64,000 nucleotides of DNA from Alentia gelatinosa (GCA_950022655.1 OX465580.1:46374028-46438027), one strand, 5' to 3'; positions 33,119-43,448 are shown, counted from the stretch's first letter. Numbers and translations are program-made. Notes: a model not told the origin generated them from the sequence alone.

Positions 33119-34371
33119 TTAGATCTGATGGATGAGTACGATGACGAAATGTAGTCAATTGATTAGTAACAATTTGAGAAGAAGTGGTACTGCGTGGGAG
33201 AACCCAAGCAGTGCCCGAGAGAGCCAGGGATCGTGTCTGTCCCTGAGTCTTTTAGGGAAAGAAGTGGTTTTAGTTTGGTGAAAAAGAGAGATCTAGTGAT
33301 GGATATCCCGTACAAGGAACAGGTAGGTGATACACAGGGGAGCACAGTCATTGAAAAATCACATGTATGAAGCAATCCAAGTTTCAACCAATTAGAATGG
33401 GGTATTAAATCAGGCTCTTCTGCGCTTAGCAGGTGTAGTCAAACCATCCAAAGAAGTATTTGCTTCTCGACATATGGTTGAGTTCAAATTAAAGACAGTT
33501 CATGGTAATCCATTGGGTATTTCAGGCGGCCTAAATTAAGGTAACTTAAGTTAACTCGGAGCTCCTCAGATAGAGTTATGATATAATAAACACTCAGCTT
33601 GTAACGATATTGTAGATCGTAGACTTGTAATATGGGAGTAACATCATGGGAACTCTCCTTGTGATTGTCTGTGCTCATCCAGGATCACCACTGCTGTGGT
33701 ACTTCAGTTTCCTCACATAGGTCATTGTACGGGTTGAGTCCATCGCATCAAAGGTGCTACTAGGTATTAACACTCTTCAGGTTCGAATATCTGTTTAAAC
33801 GACAAGAAAATAACTCGGCAGATCATCGGTTCATTGTAAACTATAGTAAGCATTAAACATGTATCATCCGAGCAACAGATAGATGGCTTAGATGGGTATT
33901 AGCCTTAGCATTAAGCATAACAAAGTTTGCATAACAATATAAATTCAATAACTAGAGTTACATATAAGTATAGAAAAGTAAAGAAAGCACGTTTTGAGGA
34001 CGACAAGAGAGTCTTTCTAGTTCGGGGCCGATTGGTTCTAATTAATATAACTTAGGTTATAGGTCGTTCTATTATGCCCAATCATGAATAAGATACGTAA
34101 AATCAAAACAAGTGGTTTCAAATGGGATTTCTTAATACTTAATACTTAACTAGTTAAGTCTTGACAACTTCAGGATATATACTTAACGACAGCATATCTG
34201 AGTACTCCTCCTCGGAGCTCCACTAGGCCTCACCGAGGAGAGTAGTCCGTAGAGATATATGTGAGATTTCGTAGGCGTCTGTTAGAGAAATTCTTCATTG
34301 CCAGGTTACCACCTCATGGCCGGCAACCAGGCGAAGTAAAGATCCAGATACAGATACAAATACGAAGCCAA
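33119..34371 (-). other. LINE-D spacer between SGNH-like ORF and endonuclease, no recognised domain
   Basis: AT-rich with small ORFs only (for example 33678-33484). It may contain decayed coding sequence of the ORF1/ORF2 junction. I recognise nothing in it. Confidence 0.45.
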
Positions 34372-35015
34372 TTAACGGAGTGGGGATCCATTCATCACAT
34401 GGTTGTTTCGACGCACAGCTCTTAAAATAAATCTACACAGATTGACCGCATATTGGTTGCTAGTGTGGCATCCATCCCAAAGCTTTTCGTACAACAGAGA
34501 AAAGGGATTTTGGGCTCGGTGTTCTACGTACACTAAGGTCGCTAAATGAGCAGTAGCTACGCCATGTCGTTGATTCATATCAATTATCAGTTCGTTCATC
34601 ACTTGAGCACGTATCTCCAAATTGTACTGCAGTTCATGATCAACTTCTTGTCTGTAATATCGAGCAATGTCTATACCAAAGTAAGTACCAAAACTACCAG
34701 GATGTCAGGTCGAATAGCCTTAATGTCCCAATAGACATGTATCAAGGCGGCTATCTGCCATTCAATGAACTGCCAATTATCCTCACCTTTTAGCCCCCAA
34801 CAACCTGAATCTTCGTTCCATTCAGTCAGATCACACACTCCACCACAAAGTATTATGCTTGTAAAGGCATGATTTGTCCTGCAAAAGTGGAGAGCGGTCT
34901 CACCTAGTCTGCTCACTCCAGCTCCGGGTTTCACGATTGTTTTATATATGAGCGGGTCTCTGTTCAGTGTATGCCTAGCTAGTCTCAAGCGCGAGTCACT
35001 TATCACTAGTGCCAT
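34372..35015 (-). pseudogene. SGNH/GDSL-like hydrolase ORF of LINE-D, one frameshift
   Basis: Met at 35015. Block I-like LVISDSRLR holds a DS nucleophile position. VKPGAGVSRL follows, then the block III-like IILCGGVCDLTEW (family: GGxND; here Cys replaces Asn). A frameshift lies near 34670 after DILVVLVLTL. The second frame (34620 on) has NELIIDMNQRHGV and a block V-like LWDGCHTSNQYA, with a catalytic Asp-x-x-His arrangement. SGNH esterase domains are known in ORF1 of CR1-clade LINEs, where a role in lipid contact is only proposed. Here it seems to be a separate ORF downstream of ORF1. Confidence 0.65.
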
Positions 35016-35029
35016 GTTCGGAAAGGTTA

Positions 35030-35444
35030 AACTAAATCTATTTGTAGTGGGACGGGAATCCAGCAGTGTTCGTTTGTTTCACGGAAGGTGGCGCGATATG
35101 CCGATCCTTACTGTGTAGTGATTCCGGGCAACGCCGCACACGAGAGTGGCGCGGCGGAGACCGGGATTACGTAACGCTTAGTATATATACTCAGCGTTCA
35201 CAGTAGGTCGACAGGCTGTCCTCGCGCGTCCCTTCTTCTTGGGCCCTCACTTTGCAGGCGGGTTCTTGTAACCTTCCTGGTGGTTAGGCGAATCTTCCGG
35301 ATTAGCCTATCCAGCGTTACCTAGCACCTATGTGCTAGGGTACTGTACTTGTGGGGAAGATCTTTCCAGATCTTTCCGGGAAGTAAGTGATTAATAAACA
35401 TCCCTGTTTATTAAATGACGTTGTTGTGTTGTGTGTGATTAGGT
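35030..35444 (+). promoter_or_regulatory. LTR-like or promoter-like stretch with TATA box and AATAAA
   Basis: On the plus strand it opens with TGTAGTGGGACGGG at about 35041. It has TATATATAC near 35182, then CAGCG and a pyrimidine-rich start-like region. AATAAAC is near 35393, followed by a GT-rich stretch. This order (TATA, poly-A signal, GT-rich) is that of a U3-R-U5 unit. No TSD or matching second LTR was found, so a solo LTR is only a suggestion. Confidence 0.35.
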
Positions 35445-36163
35445 TTGTTTGTTTGTTTGTGGTTTAACGTCCCAGGGGACCCTGAGGGTATATAGGGACT
35501 ATCAATGATTTAACTTTTCACTTTCATAGACTTATTTCAGTCAATTATTTTCAATGTTTCAAATACTTTATATAAAATCAAAGAGATTTGTCTCTTTCAA
35601 AAACATGATGATATCTTTCTTTGGAATAGTTTCAAACAACATTTTCATGTTGTTACTGTTTTTCAAATGCTTTCTTCTATTCTCTTGTACCCTTTTACAG
35701 TTCAGCAGGATATGCTCGACAGTGATGGGTACATTGCATGCTTGGCATATTGGGGGATTTTCCCCTTTCAGGAGATATTCGTGTGTAAGTCTGGAGTGAC
35801 CTATTTTCAGACGGGTCAACTTCACCTGTTCACTACGACTTAATCCCCCACAGTTTCTCTTCCCATTCACAGTTGAGTGAATGGTATGTAGTTTGTTTCT
35901 TATTTGCTTGTTCCAGTCAGATTGCCATTTATTCATTGTCATTTCTCTTATTGGAGCTGTCATATCCGTGTGTGGAATTTTCACTGTACCGCGATGCAAC
36001 TTCAGAGCTTTCTTTGCTGCTCTGTCTGCCTCTTCATTTCCATCAATTCCTATGTGGCTTGGTAGCCAGCATAGAACTATGTCTTTCCTTCTTTTCTTCA
36101 AAATGGAAATCCTCTCTCGAACTTCTCTTACCAAAGGGTTTGTCGGAGAGTATTGGAGGATAC
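35445..36163 (-). mobile_element. LINE-B copy 2, 719 bp, with 11-bp TSD
   Basis: TSD tgtgattaggt at 35434-35444 and 36164-36174. Sequence is nearly identical to 9789-10498 (one noticed change: C for G near 35992). It covers RNase H from FSDS-less linker to the Cys/His end, plus the 3' UTR and TTTG tail. 5'-truncated within RNase H. Near identity with copy 1 implies recent activity of LINE-B. Confidence 0.95.
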
Positions 36164-36174
36164 TGTGATTAGGT

Positions 36175-36344
36175 CTGTGCAAACTAACCGAAAACCGAAC
36201 CAACCTACGTGAGTGCGTAGGGTGGGATCCTGCCTGGAACTAGCGTTCCGGATTGGGGTCATCCAACCTGCTAGACAGGCGGCAACCACCACATATTTGT
36301 ATAAGTCCTCTGATGAGAAAACCGATCGAATACAGTACAACGGT
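36175..36344 (-). other. Gap between NADAR ORF stop and the LINE-B insertion
   Basis: 170 bp, no ORF recognised. It joins directly to 35434 once the LINE-B insertion is removed. Confidence 0.5.
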
Positions 36345-37734
36345 TTACTTCTGGGTGAAGCACGTGCCCAATGCGGTTCTGACTTCCATTAGGAGTTTGC
36401 CGCAGCGGTTCTGTCCTGAGTAGGTGTTCACTCGGTGGGCCTGTTCGTAAGGCACTCCCGATCCCCAGAATTCATTACCTGTAGATTCGATAAGCGTATA
36501 TGGGGCCGTATTCATTAATTTGGTGCGTATCTCCATGTTTTGAGTGAACTTCGCCATCATAATCTTTTTCAGTGCTTCCTCTTTCACCGCATCCCAATCT
36601 TTGCTAAGGAAATTTCGGGTTTTCTGCCCTGCTTTTTTGATTTGATATGGGTCAGTCAAGGAATAGAGTTTACCCGGCGTTTCTTGGTCACCACAAAATA
36701 CTGCCTTACTTAGTTGATAAACCTTCTCAGCACTCTTGAAGGTGGTTAGCACATCTTTGGGATTGTCTGTGAGCTTATAGCTTATCTTACACGGGAAGAG
36801 GTTGCTCAGATAGGCAGTGGACCCCGAGAACACGATCCCATAACTGGTTTCCCGAACGCGCTCATCCACACTACTGTTATTGGTTCCCGCCAATGTAATT
36901 GTACCAGGTGTGCCTACAAGGGGCGGATTCACACTTTGCAGGGTTGGAGCTACTTGGTCAAGGGTCATTGCATTGCTGATTGTTGATGTTGGGTCCGTCT
37001 GCATTGGCTCGTGACGAGAATTAACGTTCGCAGTTTGTTGATTGTTGGAAGGTCTCACAGGGTCAGATCGGGTTGGCAAGGGAGGGCGATACCTAGCCAG
37101 AAAGTCAGGTGGCAGTAGATGACGTGGCAGAGTGTCAGCTTGTTCCAGGTTATACGAAACACCCTCAACAGTTAGAGTACCATCAAGTAGTTGAGAGGTT
37201 AAACCAATCCTAGTAGAGTAACCATTCACCATTCGCAAGATACCTCGTTTTCTGCGTGTCTCAGGGGGTTCATCTGGTGCAATCCGAACATAGTGCAGCA
37301 TCGAATGCCTCAGACGCGGTGCATGGTTTAAGAAATTGTCCCTAGCTCTTTTGTTTGTGTAGGATATCAGAATAGGCGGCGGTCTATTATGGTTCCTGGG
37401 ATTGTTTCCAATTAGACGGGTGGCATTTAGTACATCCGTGGATTTGGCTCGGATTTCGAGGCAGTTATAAATGCTATCTATAACTGTATCCAGGTTTTCG
37501 TTGCGCTCGTATAGCATCCCTAGGATAATGATATTACGGTCTTTACAAGCGTAGTAAAACTGAGTGCTCTCATCTATTTTACCCCCTGCAAGCTCCGCAA
37601 AGGAGACTTCCCCAGGCCTTTTAGTAACAAGCGGTTCCCCATGGTCAATCCTATCATACAGACTACTAAGTTTGCTTTCAAGTGTATGCACTTTGGCTTT
37701 CAGAATTTCATGCTCTGCTAATACCTCGCAATGC
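36345..37734 (-). CDS. LINE-D ORF1: RRM-like RNA-binding region fused to a C-terminal NADAR domain
   Basis: Open frame with Met at 37691 (448 codons); coding sequence extends upstream in frame to about 37734. Residues about 1-20: end of a coiled coil (HTLESKLSSL). About 45-200: LINE ORF1-type RRM and C-terminal region (RNIIILGMLYERNENLD, NATRLIGN, RPPPILISY). About 200-280: low-complexity Pro/Thr linker. 285-448 (36839-36348): NADAR fold, with FSGSTAYLSNLF, FKSAEKVYQLSKA (conserved Glu), IKKAG, WDAVKEEALKKIM, AKFTQN, TAPYTLIEST, FWGSG and GKLLMEVR. These follow the order and spacing of YbiA-type NADAR proteins. NADAR proteins act on N-glycosidic bonds linked to ADP-ribose or riboflavin intermediates. 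The role in a retroelement is unknown. Confidence 0.85.
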
Positions 37735-38182
37735 TACGGTCCACATCTTGTCTTAAGCTGTCTAGACGAGAACCAAGGTTCGCTACTGATTTGGAGAAAC
37801 TTTGGTTAATTTGGTCAAACTTGCTATCGATATGTTCTACAGTGGGTAACTTACGTATCATATCTCCTATCGCTGACATATCAGGGTTAACAGTACTCTC
37901 ATCGTCACTACTTCCAAAGTCATCAATGCGTCCCCCATCAGAGGGAAGGGACGGTATTGATTCATTGTCACTGCAAACTAATGATGGTGCGCTGTTACTG
38001 ATCAATAGTGATTCCTCGCTTGCCACGTTACTTTTGGGTTTCTTTGTTTGCCGTTTACCAGGGACCATTGGGTTGTTCTTTACGTTGGTGGCCGGACTAG
38101 GAGTGGTAGAAAGTATTCGCTTACGATTTTGTTGATCCTCAGAGTTTTCTACCGGTGCCGGCGTTGTTGTTGCGGTCGCCAT
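37718..38182 (-). CDS. LINE-D ORF1 N-terminal part: low-complexity head and coiled coil
   Basis: Met at 38182 (MATATTTPAPVENS). A basic patch (KRQTKKPKS) is followed by an acidic Ser-rich segment. From about residue 105 there is a heptad-like helix (IDSKFDQINQSFSKSVANLGSRLDSLRQDVD). It stops at TAG just where the next frame (AEHEILKAKVHTLESKL) carries the helix on. A single frameshift near 37725 therefore splits one ORF1 of about 600 residues in two. Confidence 0.75.
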   Translation of the reverse strand: MATATTTPAPVENSEDQQNRKRILSTTPSPATNVKNNPMVPGKRQTKKPKSNVASEESLLISNSAPSLVCSDNESIPSLPSDGGRIDDFGSSDDESTVNPDMSAIGDMIRKLPTVEHIDSKFDQINQSFSKSVANLGSRLDSLRQDVDRSIARY

Positions 38183-38700
38183 AGTGTGAGCGATGATAGG
38201 TGAGATCAGCAGAGGTCCGAGAATTCGTGAAATAAATCCTCCAAATATAGCAATTGGGTAGGTGTAGCACTCTTATAACTTTAGTAAGGGTGCACCAATA
38301 CTATTGTATCGTAGTTGTTGATTCCAATAGTTTTCTAGGTATTGAAACTCCTGTGTTAAATCCAAAATACTCCCCCGCTACCACTCACACGTCCTCACAC
38401 AGCGACAGCCATCACCTCGACGGGTGTCATTGAGTGACCTTCATCCAACCATTGTCCTCCTAGATGACAGCTAGGCCCCTGCCATCTATAGACCCTGGAT
38501 GCAGACATCCCAGGTTGCCTGTTGACCGTTGGGGTGTCTGTGAGTGACCTTCATCCGGCCTTGACCGTTGGGAAGACCTTCTGGTCCACCATTGTTGATC
38601 AGGTTGTAGTGAGTTCCCACAACTAGGGTAGTCAGTGTCGATCACAACTCCCTGGGATGCACGGAAGACGGCATTAGTACCTAACTACTACTATGGGATA
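38183..38700 (-). other. LINE-D 5' region, includes a repeat shared with 47660-47815
   Basis: No ORF of note. About 160 bp at 38415-38575 (TGTCATTGAGTGACCTTC, CCCAGGTTGCCTGTTGACCG) recur at 47660-47815. The unit holds two internal half-repeats, each with GTGACCTTC. It could be a 5' UTR piece or an independent dispersed repeat. Confidence 0.55.
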
Positions 38701-38925
38701 AGACTAGGGCGCATCGGCTACCGCTAGTAGGTGGTATGGTTGTACATACAATCAATAATCCTCAATAGTTAAAATTCACTTCTTGGTGATGCCCCTTACA
38801 CAGGTCCATATTATTCTTATTACCAATTTATCATGTTCTGTACGTTTACCTTCATTTTTACGAGTTACTCTCGCTACACCGAGTAATATAGTGCCTGTGC
38901 TCTCCAATCAGGCTCGGACAGAAAG

Positions 38926-39048
38926 AGTTAACGGCAGGAGGATGCCTTAAGGCATTACCGCTGTTGGGCAGGAGGATGCCTCAAGGCATCTTTTTGTTGT
39001 TTTTTTCAAATTCCTTTTTTTCATATATTTAAGCACGGAAGGGTTAAG
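38926..39048. repeat. TTAA-flanked 116-bp segment with GATGCCT..AGGCATC hairpins, piggyBac-like terminus
   Basis: TTAA precedes CGGCAGGAGGATGCC at about 38932 and recurs around 39046 after CGGAAGGG. Inside are two palindromes (ATGCCTTAAGGCAT and GATGCCTCAAGGCATC). The layout parallels the hairpins upstream of piggyBac-1. It is likely the 5' terminal region of piggyBac-2 or a neighbouring piggyBac remnant. Confidence 0.5.
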
Positions 39049-39119
39049 AAAACATCCACATATAATTAAAACATTCTGAAAACAGTGTATTTGTGTGTTT
39101 TGAGTATATTTAGTTATGT

Positions 39120-39196
39120 TTGTTTGTTTGTTTGTTTTGTTTGGGTAGTTTAACGTCCAATTTGTTCAATTAGACTTATTTACTAAATATTAGACT
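39120..39196 (-). mobile_element. LINE-A tail-only insertion with 15-bp TSD
   Basis: TSD tatatttagttatgt at 39105-39119 and 39197-39211. It contains the TTTG repeats and the GTAGTTTAACGTCC block, then about 18 bp of other sequence. It lies 5' of the piggyBac-2 transposase. Confidence 0.88.
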
Positions 39197-39211
39197 TATA
39201 TTTAGTTATGT

Positions 39212-40025
39212 GGCAATGGTTATTTGCGAGTAGAAGTTGGAGAAAAATAAAACAAAGATCAGATCGACTTGCACCTATGGACAAGTTGAGCGCATGACAG
39301 AACATTTCCCGATACAGTGAAATGACGAACAAGTTTATATATATTTAAAAGCTTCCTACTTGGCTGTCTTGCTCGCACAAGTTCAGACTAAACGTATTAT
39401 ATCTAAATTGCGAGTTTTTAGGCAGTCTTACCCTTTCGTTTTCACGATTTTGCAAATTCTCCGCCGATGTTTACATTTTCTTCGACTACCACAACAAACG
39501 CAGTATCGGAGAGCTACACTTCCGGTCGCCCCAGTTTTACGTTCCCACCCTACCCACAATAAGCCTCATACGAGGAAAGGCACCAAAGCTCGTATCTAAT
39601 CTACAATATCAGTCTGCAACAAAGAAATACTTAATCTACATGTATTTTTTCCCCAAAATATATCGACCAGAAGCAATTAGATTGATTATTAGATCGGAGA
39701 CAAAGCCCCTACCTCCTACCACGTCGAGTGCCTGAACCATTCCTGCCTATGTCCTTGCTTTTTTTTTTTAATCTTTTTTTTTATAATATATTCAATATAT
39801 ATTAACCAAAAAACCTCAGGTTATCAAGGGGGTCGAATATTATTAAGAAATATAGAGAAATAAATTGAATAAATCATATAAAGTTGCCATAGGAACATTG
39901 ACATCGTACTATAAATAGTGGAGTTTCACTCGATCAAATCACTCTCATTTGCGTATAGCTCGTGAGAGGCCCTAACGGAAGCTACAGCTGACACTTAGCG
40001 AAAGTAAAGCGATAACAAGCAAAAG
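39212..40025. other. piggyBac-2 upstream region, AT-rich, no gene
   Basis: Includes a segment at 39650-39745 (AAAATATATCG, GATTATTAGATCG, GTCGAGTGCC) that recurs at 42826-42905 beyond the transposase. A small plus-strand ORF at 39360-39599 has no domain. Confidence 0.5.
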
Positions 40026-42180
40026 ATGAGCGACTCCGAATGAGAGGATCACCTGCCCATATCCACTTTGCGACTTATGGAGGGGTTAGGCGACGAGTTT
40101 GAACGAGAAATGCTAGAATCAGACGGAGCGAGATCGACAGATAGCGAAGGCGACGACGAACCTCTTGCAAAACATGTACCACAGCACACTACGGGTGGAC
40201 GAAAGTGGGCATATTTCCCAAGGAACCACGCAATGCATACTCAACATATAAATACGATGAAGACACCCATAATGGACGAGAGCGTCGATCAGAGCAAGCT
40301 GAAGAACGTGTTGGATTTCTTTCGCCTCGTTTTTTCCCTTTTGTTCCTGACAAAACTCAGTGAGCGCAAGAACAACTACGCTAGTGCGGCGTCACAGACT
40401 GGACAACCCAAGAAGATGTCAGCCTGGGTCCCGGTCGTACCACTTGAGCTAAAATTCATCGCAGTCACCTTCCTGATGGGACTTATAAGAAAACCCAGCA
40501 TAGAGGAGTACGCAACTACGGGAATCAAAGATTTGATCACAAGAACAAGATTTAAAGCCACGGTGAGTATTTACATATTACATGTTGTTATGATTCTGAC
40601 AGCTAGACGTGTGGGCGGGCGAGAGACCAGAACAAAAGCAGACAAAGTTGTACAGACGATAACAGATTTTACCGCAGATACTGTATATAGTGCTATGAAA
40701 TTCGCTCAGTGTTTCAGGAGAGGCCTCATCTAAATTCGTTGAAAGTATTGTAAAGATTCGTTAACTTTTTCCGCAGCTATATTCACTTTGGTGGACGCCA
40801 GACGCCTGACCAATCAGGAGAGGCCGCTTCCGCTTCCGTGAACCCTGACCCCCAGAACAACCTTGACCCGCAAACCACGCCCCCAACTCGCAGATCACCT
40901 TTTCCGATGATATCTTTCGTTTTTCACCATGTGAATTCTGTTTGCAAATCAGTGTATCACCTGAAGAAAGAGTTAAGTGTGGACAAGACAATCGTTAAGC
41001 ACAAAGGCAGAACTCGCCACCGCCAGTACATGCCAAACAAGCCCTGTAAATGGGGCCTAAAATGCTGGGAGCTGGCGGAGGCGGTTTCTGGTTTTGTGCT
41101 CCAACTTAACCCTTTCTTCGGGCAAAATGAGGCTGGGGACAAAACAACCACACAGGCAGTTGTCATTAATTTACTTACAGGAGCAGAATTGACTAATGTC
41201 GGCCATCATTTTTATTTTGATAATTTTTATACAGGAGTACAACTGTTGGAGAAGTTGTATGAAGTAGGTTTACCACACAAAACCAAACTCGTTCAATTTA
41301 AAAGTAAAAACGTTTATTGAGAATAAAACTATGAGTGACAGTATGGTCAATGAGATGAGTGACGTGTGATTCATAAAATAACTGTTGGAGAAGTTATTTG
41401 AGTTGAAAACCTACGATTGTGGCACTCTGCGATCAAACCGCACCGAGTTACCAAAGGATTTAATGACACGAACCCACCCTAGCCGAAAACGTAAAGGCGA
41501 TTGTTTTTTCTCCAAGTGTGGGAATCTTCTGTTGGCGTTATGGCTCGATAGGAAAATAATTCGCATTCTAACAACGATACATTCTTCCGTTATGACCACC
41601 ACAAAATGAACCATTCACGATGATAAAGGAAAATTCACAAAATCAGACATTCCCTGCCCCGAACTGGTTCGTTCATATTGTAAATACATGGGAGGTGTCG
41701 ATCTGTGCGATCAGATGTCAGGATATTATAGTTTCGGGTGAAAGAGTAGAAAGTGGCCCAAGAAACTTTTTATTTTGCATTGAAGTAATGAAGGTTAACT
41801 CCCAGATTCTTTTTAACCTGAGTTGTCCCAAAAGAATGTCTCTTGTTGATTTCACCCTCAGTCTCGTTCACCAGATGATCGCGGAAGTAAAGAACTGCGA
41901 GGCCCCCCCCCCCCAGGCTGGCACCCTATCCGCCTCCACCCGACTTAATAGTCGTTGTTTCCCCGATGATTTGGGTAGAAAACCCTTTTGCAGGGTTTGC
42001 TACCACAGCCGCAAAAATGGCTTCGAATCATCGAAGAAGCAAACTAAATTCGGGTGCAGGCAGTGTGGGGCCCATCTGTGTGTAGTTCCTTGTTTTCGTA
42101 TTTACCACACTGTCACAAACTTTGATACAGCAGATTTGCAGTCTTCCTTGGTTGGTCCTCTGATTAATTTGGTTCCTTAA
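40026..42180 (+). pseudogene. piggyBac-2 transposase pseudogene
   Basis: ATG at 40026 with an in-frame TGA five codons later (MSDSE stop). The frame continues EDHLPIS...GLGDEFEREM, aligned with piggyBac-1. The core reads LKNVLDFFRLVFS, KKMSAWVPVVPLE, FLMGLIRKPSIEEY and ITRTRFKAT. A donor (GTGAGT) lies at 40562 and an acceptor (CCGCAG) at about 40773. Then YIHFGG, KKELSVDKT (first Asp, about 40982), RHRQYMPNKP and YFDNFYTG (second Asp). A 123-bp insertion is at 41257-41379. Next are GGVDLCDQM (third Asp, about 41700), an in-frame TGA after YYSFG, and the Cys-rich tail (CRVC, CRQCGAHLCVVPCF). All three catalytic Asp remain; several stops. Confidence 0.92.
41257..41379. mobile_element. 123-bp insertion flanked by 16-bp direct repeats in piggyBac-2
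   Basis: aactgttggagaagtt at 41241-41256 and 41380-41395. The insert has no TIR or recognised family. It interrupts the transposase after QLLEKL, and the frame resumes as LLEKLFELKTYDCGTLRSN. Confidence 0.75.
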
Positions 42181-43310
42181 TCGCAAACATTCGCACAGAT
42201 TATTTATTTCAATATTATTTTCCATTATTTGTATGTATGGTATCTCCTTTCGAGCTATAAGGCATTTTTCTTAATGTTTCATCGTAATAATTAGTTGTCC
42301 CTAGTCGCAAACTTGGTACCTCGGTGGGAATCGGTCGCAGTTGTCTTTTTTTTGTTCCCATTCCAGCAATATCATTTCCCAGCCTGTATATATTGTGAAT
42401 ACTCAGAAGATTTTGTAAATATTTAGTGTAGCCTATCTGTATACTTATATCGATTCAAACTTGTAAATAAATCTTTATATGCCTTGGATAGTATTTGAAA
42501 TTGAAGCAAATCATTCATCATTTCCGATCTATGTACCTCTTTTTTATCTAATCTACGTTATCAATCTGAAACAAAGATTATGAATTCGCTATGGACCAGG
42601 AAACTCGCTAAACATAGTGTCCTACTCGTTCCATCGGCATGTATATCAGCCTGAAACATTCCTGCCTATGTGATCTAGCACGTAATGCTATTCTATGATT
42701 CAACTGAGGAGAGAAGACCACAAAATATATTTTGGTTTTGTATCTAAACTACGGTATCAATCTGAAACAAAGTTATCCTGAATGATCTATAGACCTTCAA
42801 AGTTCTCCACATGTACATTTTGTGAAAATATATCGCCCAGAAGTGGTTAAATTGATTATTAGATCGAAGACAAAGCCTCCACCTCCGACCATGTCGAGTG
42901 CCAGCCAGACACTGAATCAATGTATACCTTGTCGAGTATTTCAATCTGAAACAAAAAACATTCTTGCCTGTGTATATATATTATATATATATATATTTAT
43001 CATGCTGCCAACTATTGAACCCCCAGCCTCATATGTCTTTTCCTTTTCAGATACTGAATCTATTTATATTAACATGAAACATTCCTGCCTATCTGATCTA
43101 GCATGTAATGCTATTCTACGATTCAACTGAGAAGTGTACGAATACGAAATATAATTTCATTTTGTAGCTAATCTAAGTTATCAATCTGAAACAAAGTAAT
43201 CCTGGGCAATCTATGAAACAAAAATCATTCTTGCCTGTGTAACATATATATATAGCGTTGATTCAGTCTCAAATCAACCACAGAACTGTAAAAATGGATC
43301 ATATACCTTG
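42181..43310. repeat. Degenerate repeat region 3' of piggyBac-2
   Basis: Contains scattered imperfect copies of TATCAATCTGAAACAAAG (near 42555, 42750, 43172), GAAACATTCCTGCCTA (42656, 43077) and the GATTATTAGATCG block (42855). Spacing is irregular, about 160-400 bp. The same motifs are left of the transposase near 39600-39745. A TA-rich microsatellite is at about 42975-43000. No gene seen. Confidence 0.6.
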
Positions 43311-43448
43311 TTTATTTGTTTGTTTGGGTAGTTTAACGTCTAATTTGTTCAATTAGACTTACTTTGGTTTACTTTACTCAAATTTGCATATCCTGTTGGA
43401 ATAGCAAGCTATGCTACCTGGTTGATCCAGGCATCTTACTTTTTTCAA

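Larger units (their letters stand above)
29883..38700 (-). mobile_element. LINE-D: long CR1/L2-like region with endonuclease-RT, SGNH-like and NADAR-containing ORFs
   Basis: The 3' end is an A-rich tail at 29883. Reading 5' to 3' on the minus strand: ORF1 (38182-36345), gap, SGNH-like ORF (35015-34372), spacer, endonuclease (33118-32393), RT (32376-30310), 3' UTR. LINE-B is inserted at 35445-36163. All ORFs share strand and order, which suits one element. However, an LTR-like stretch at 35030-35445 leaves open that two elements abut here. The right boundary is not defined. Confidence 0.6.

Noticed and set aside
30310..38182. Virus-derived gene cluster
   Set aside because: RT, endonuclease and ORF1 are all LINE-type; no capsid, envelope or DNA polymerase genes are present.
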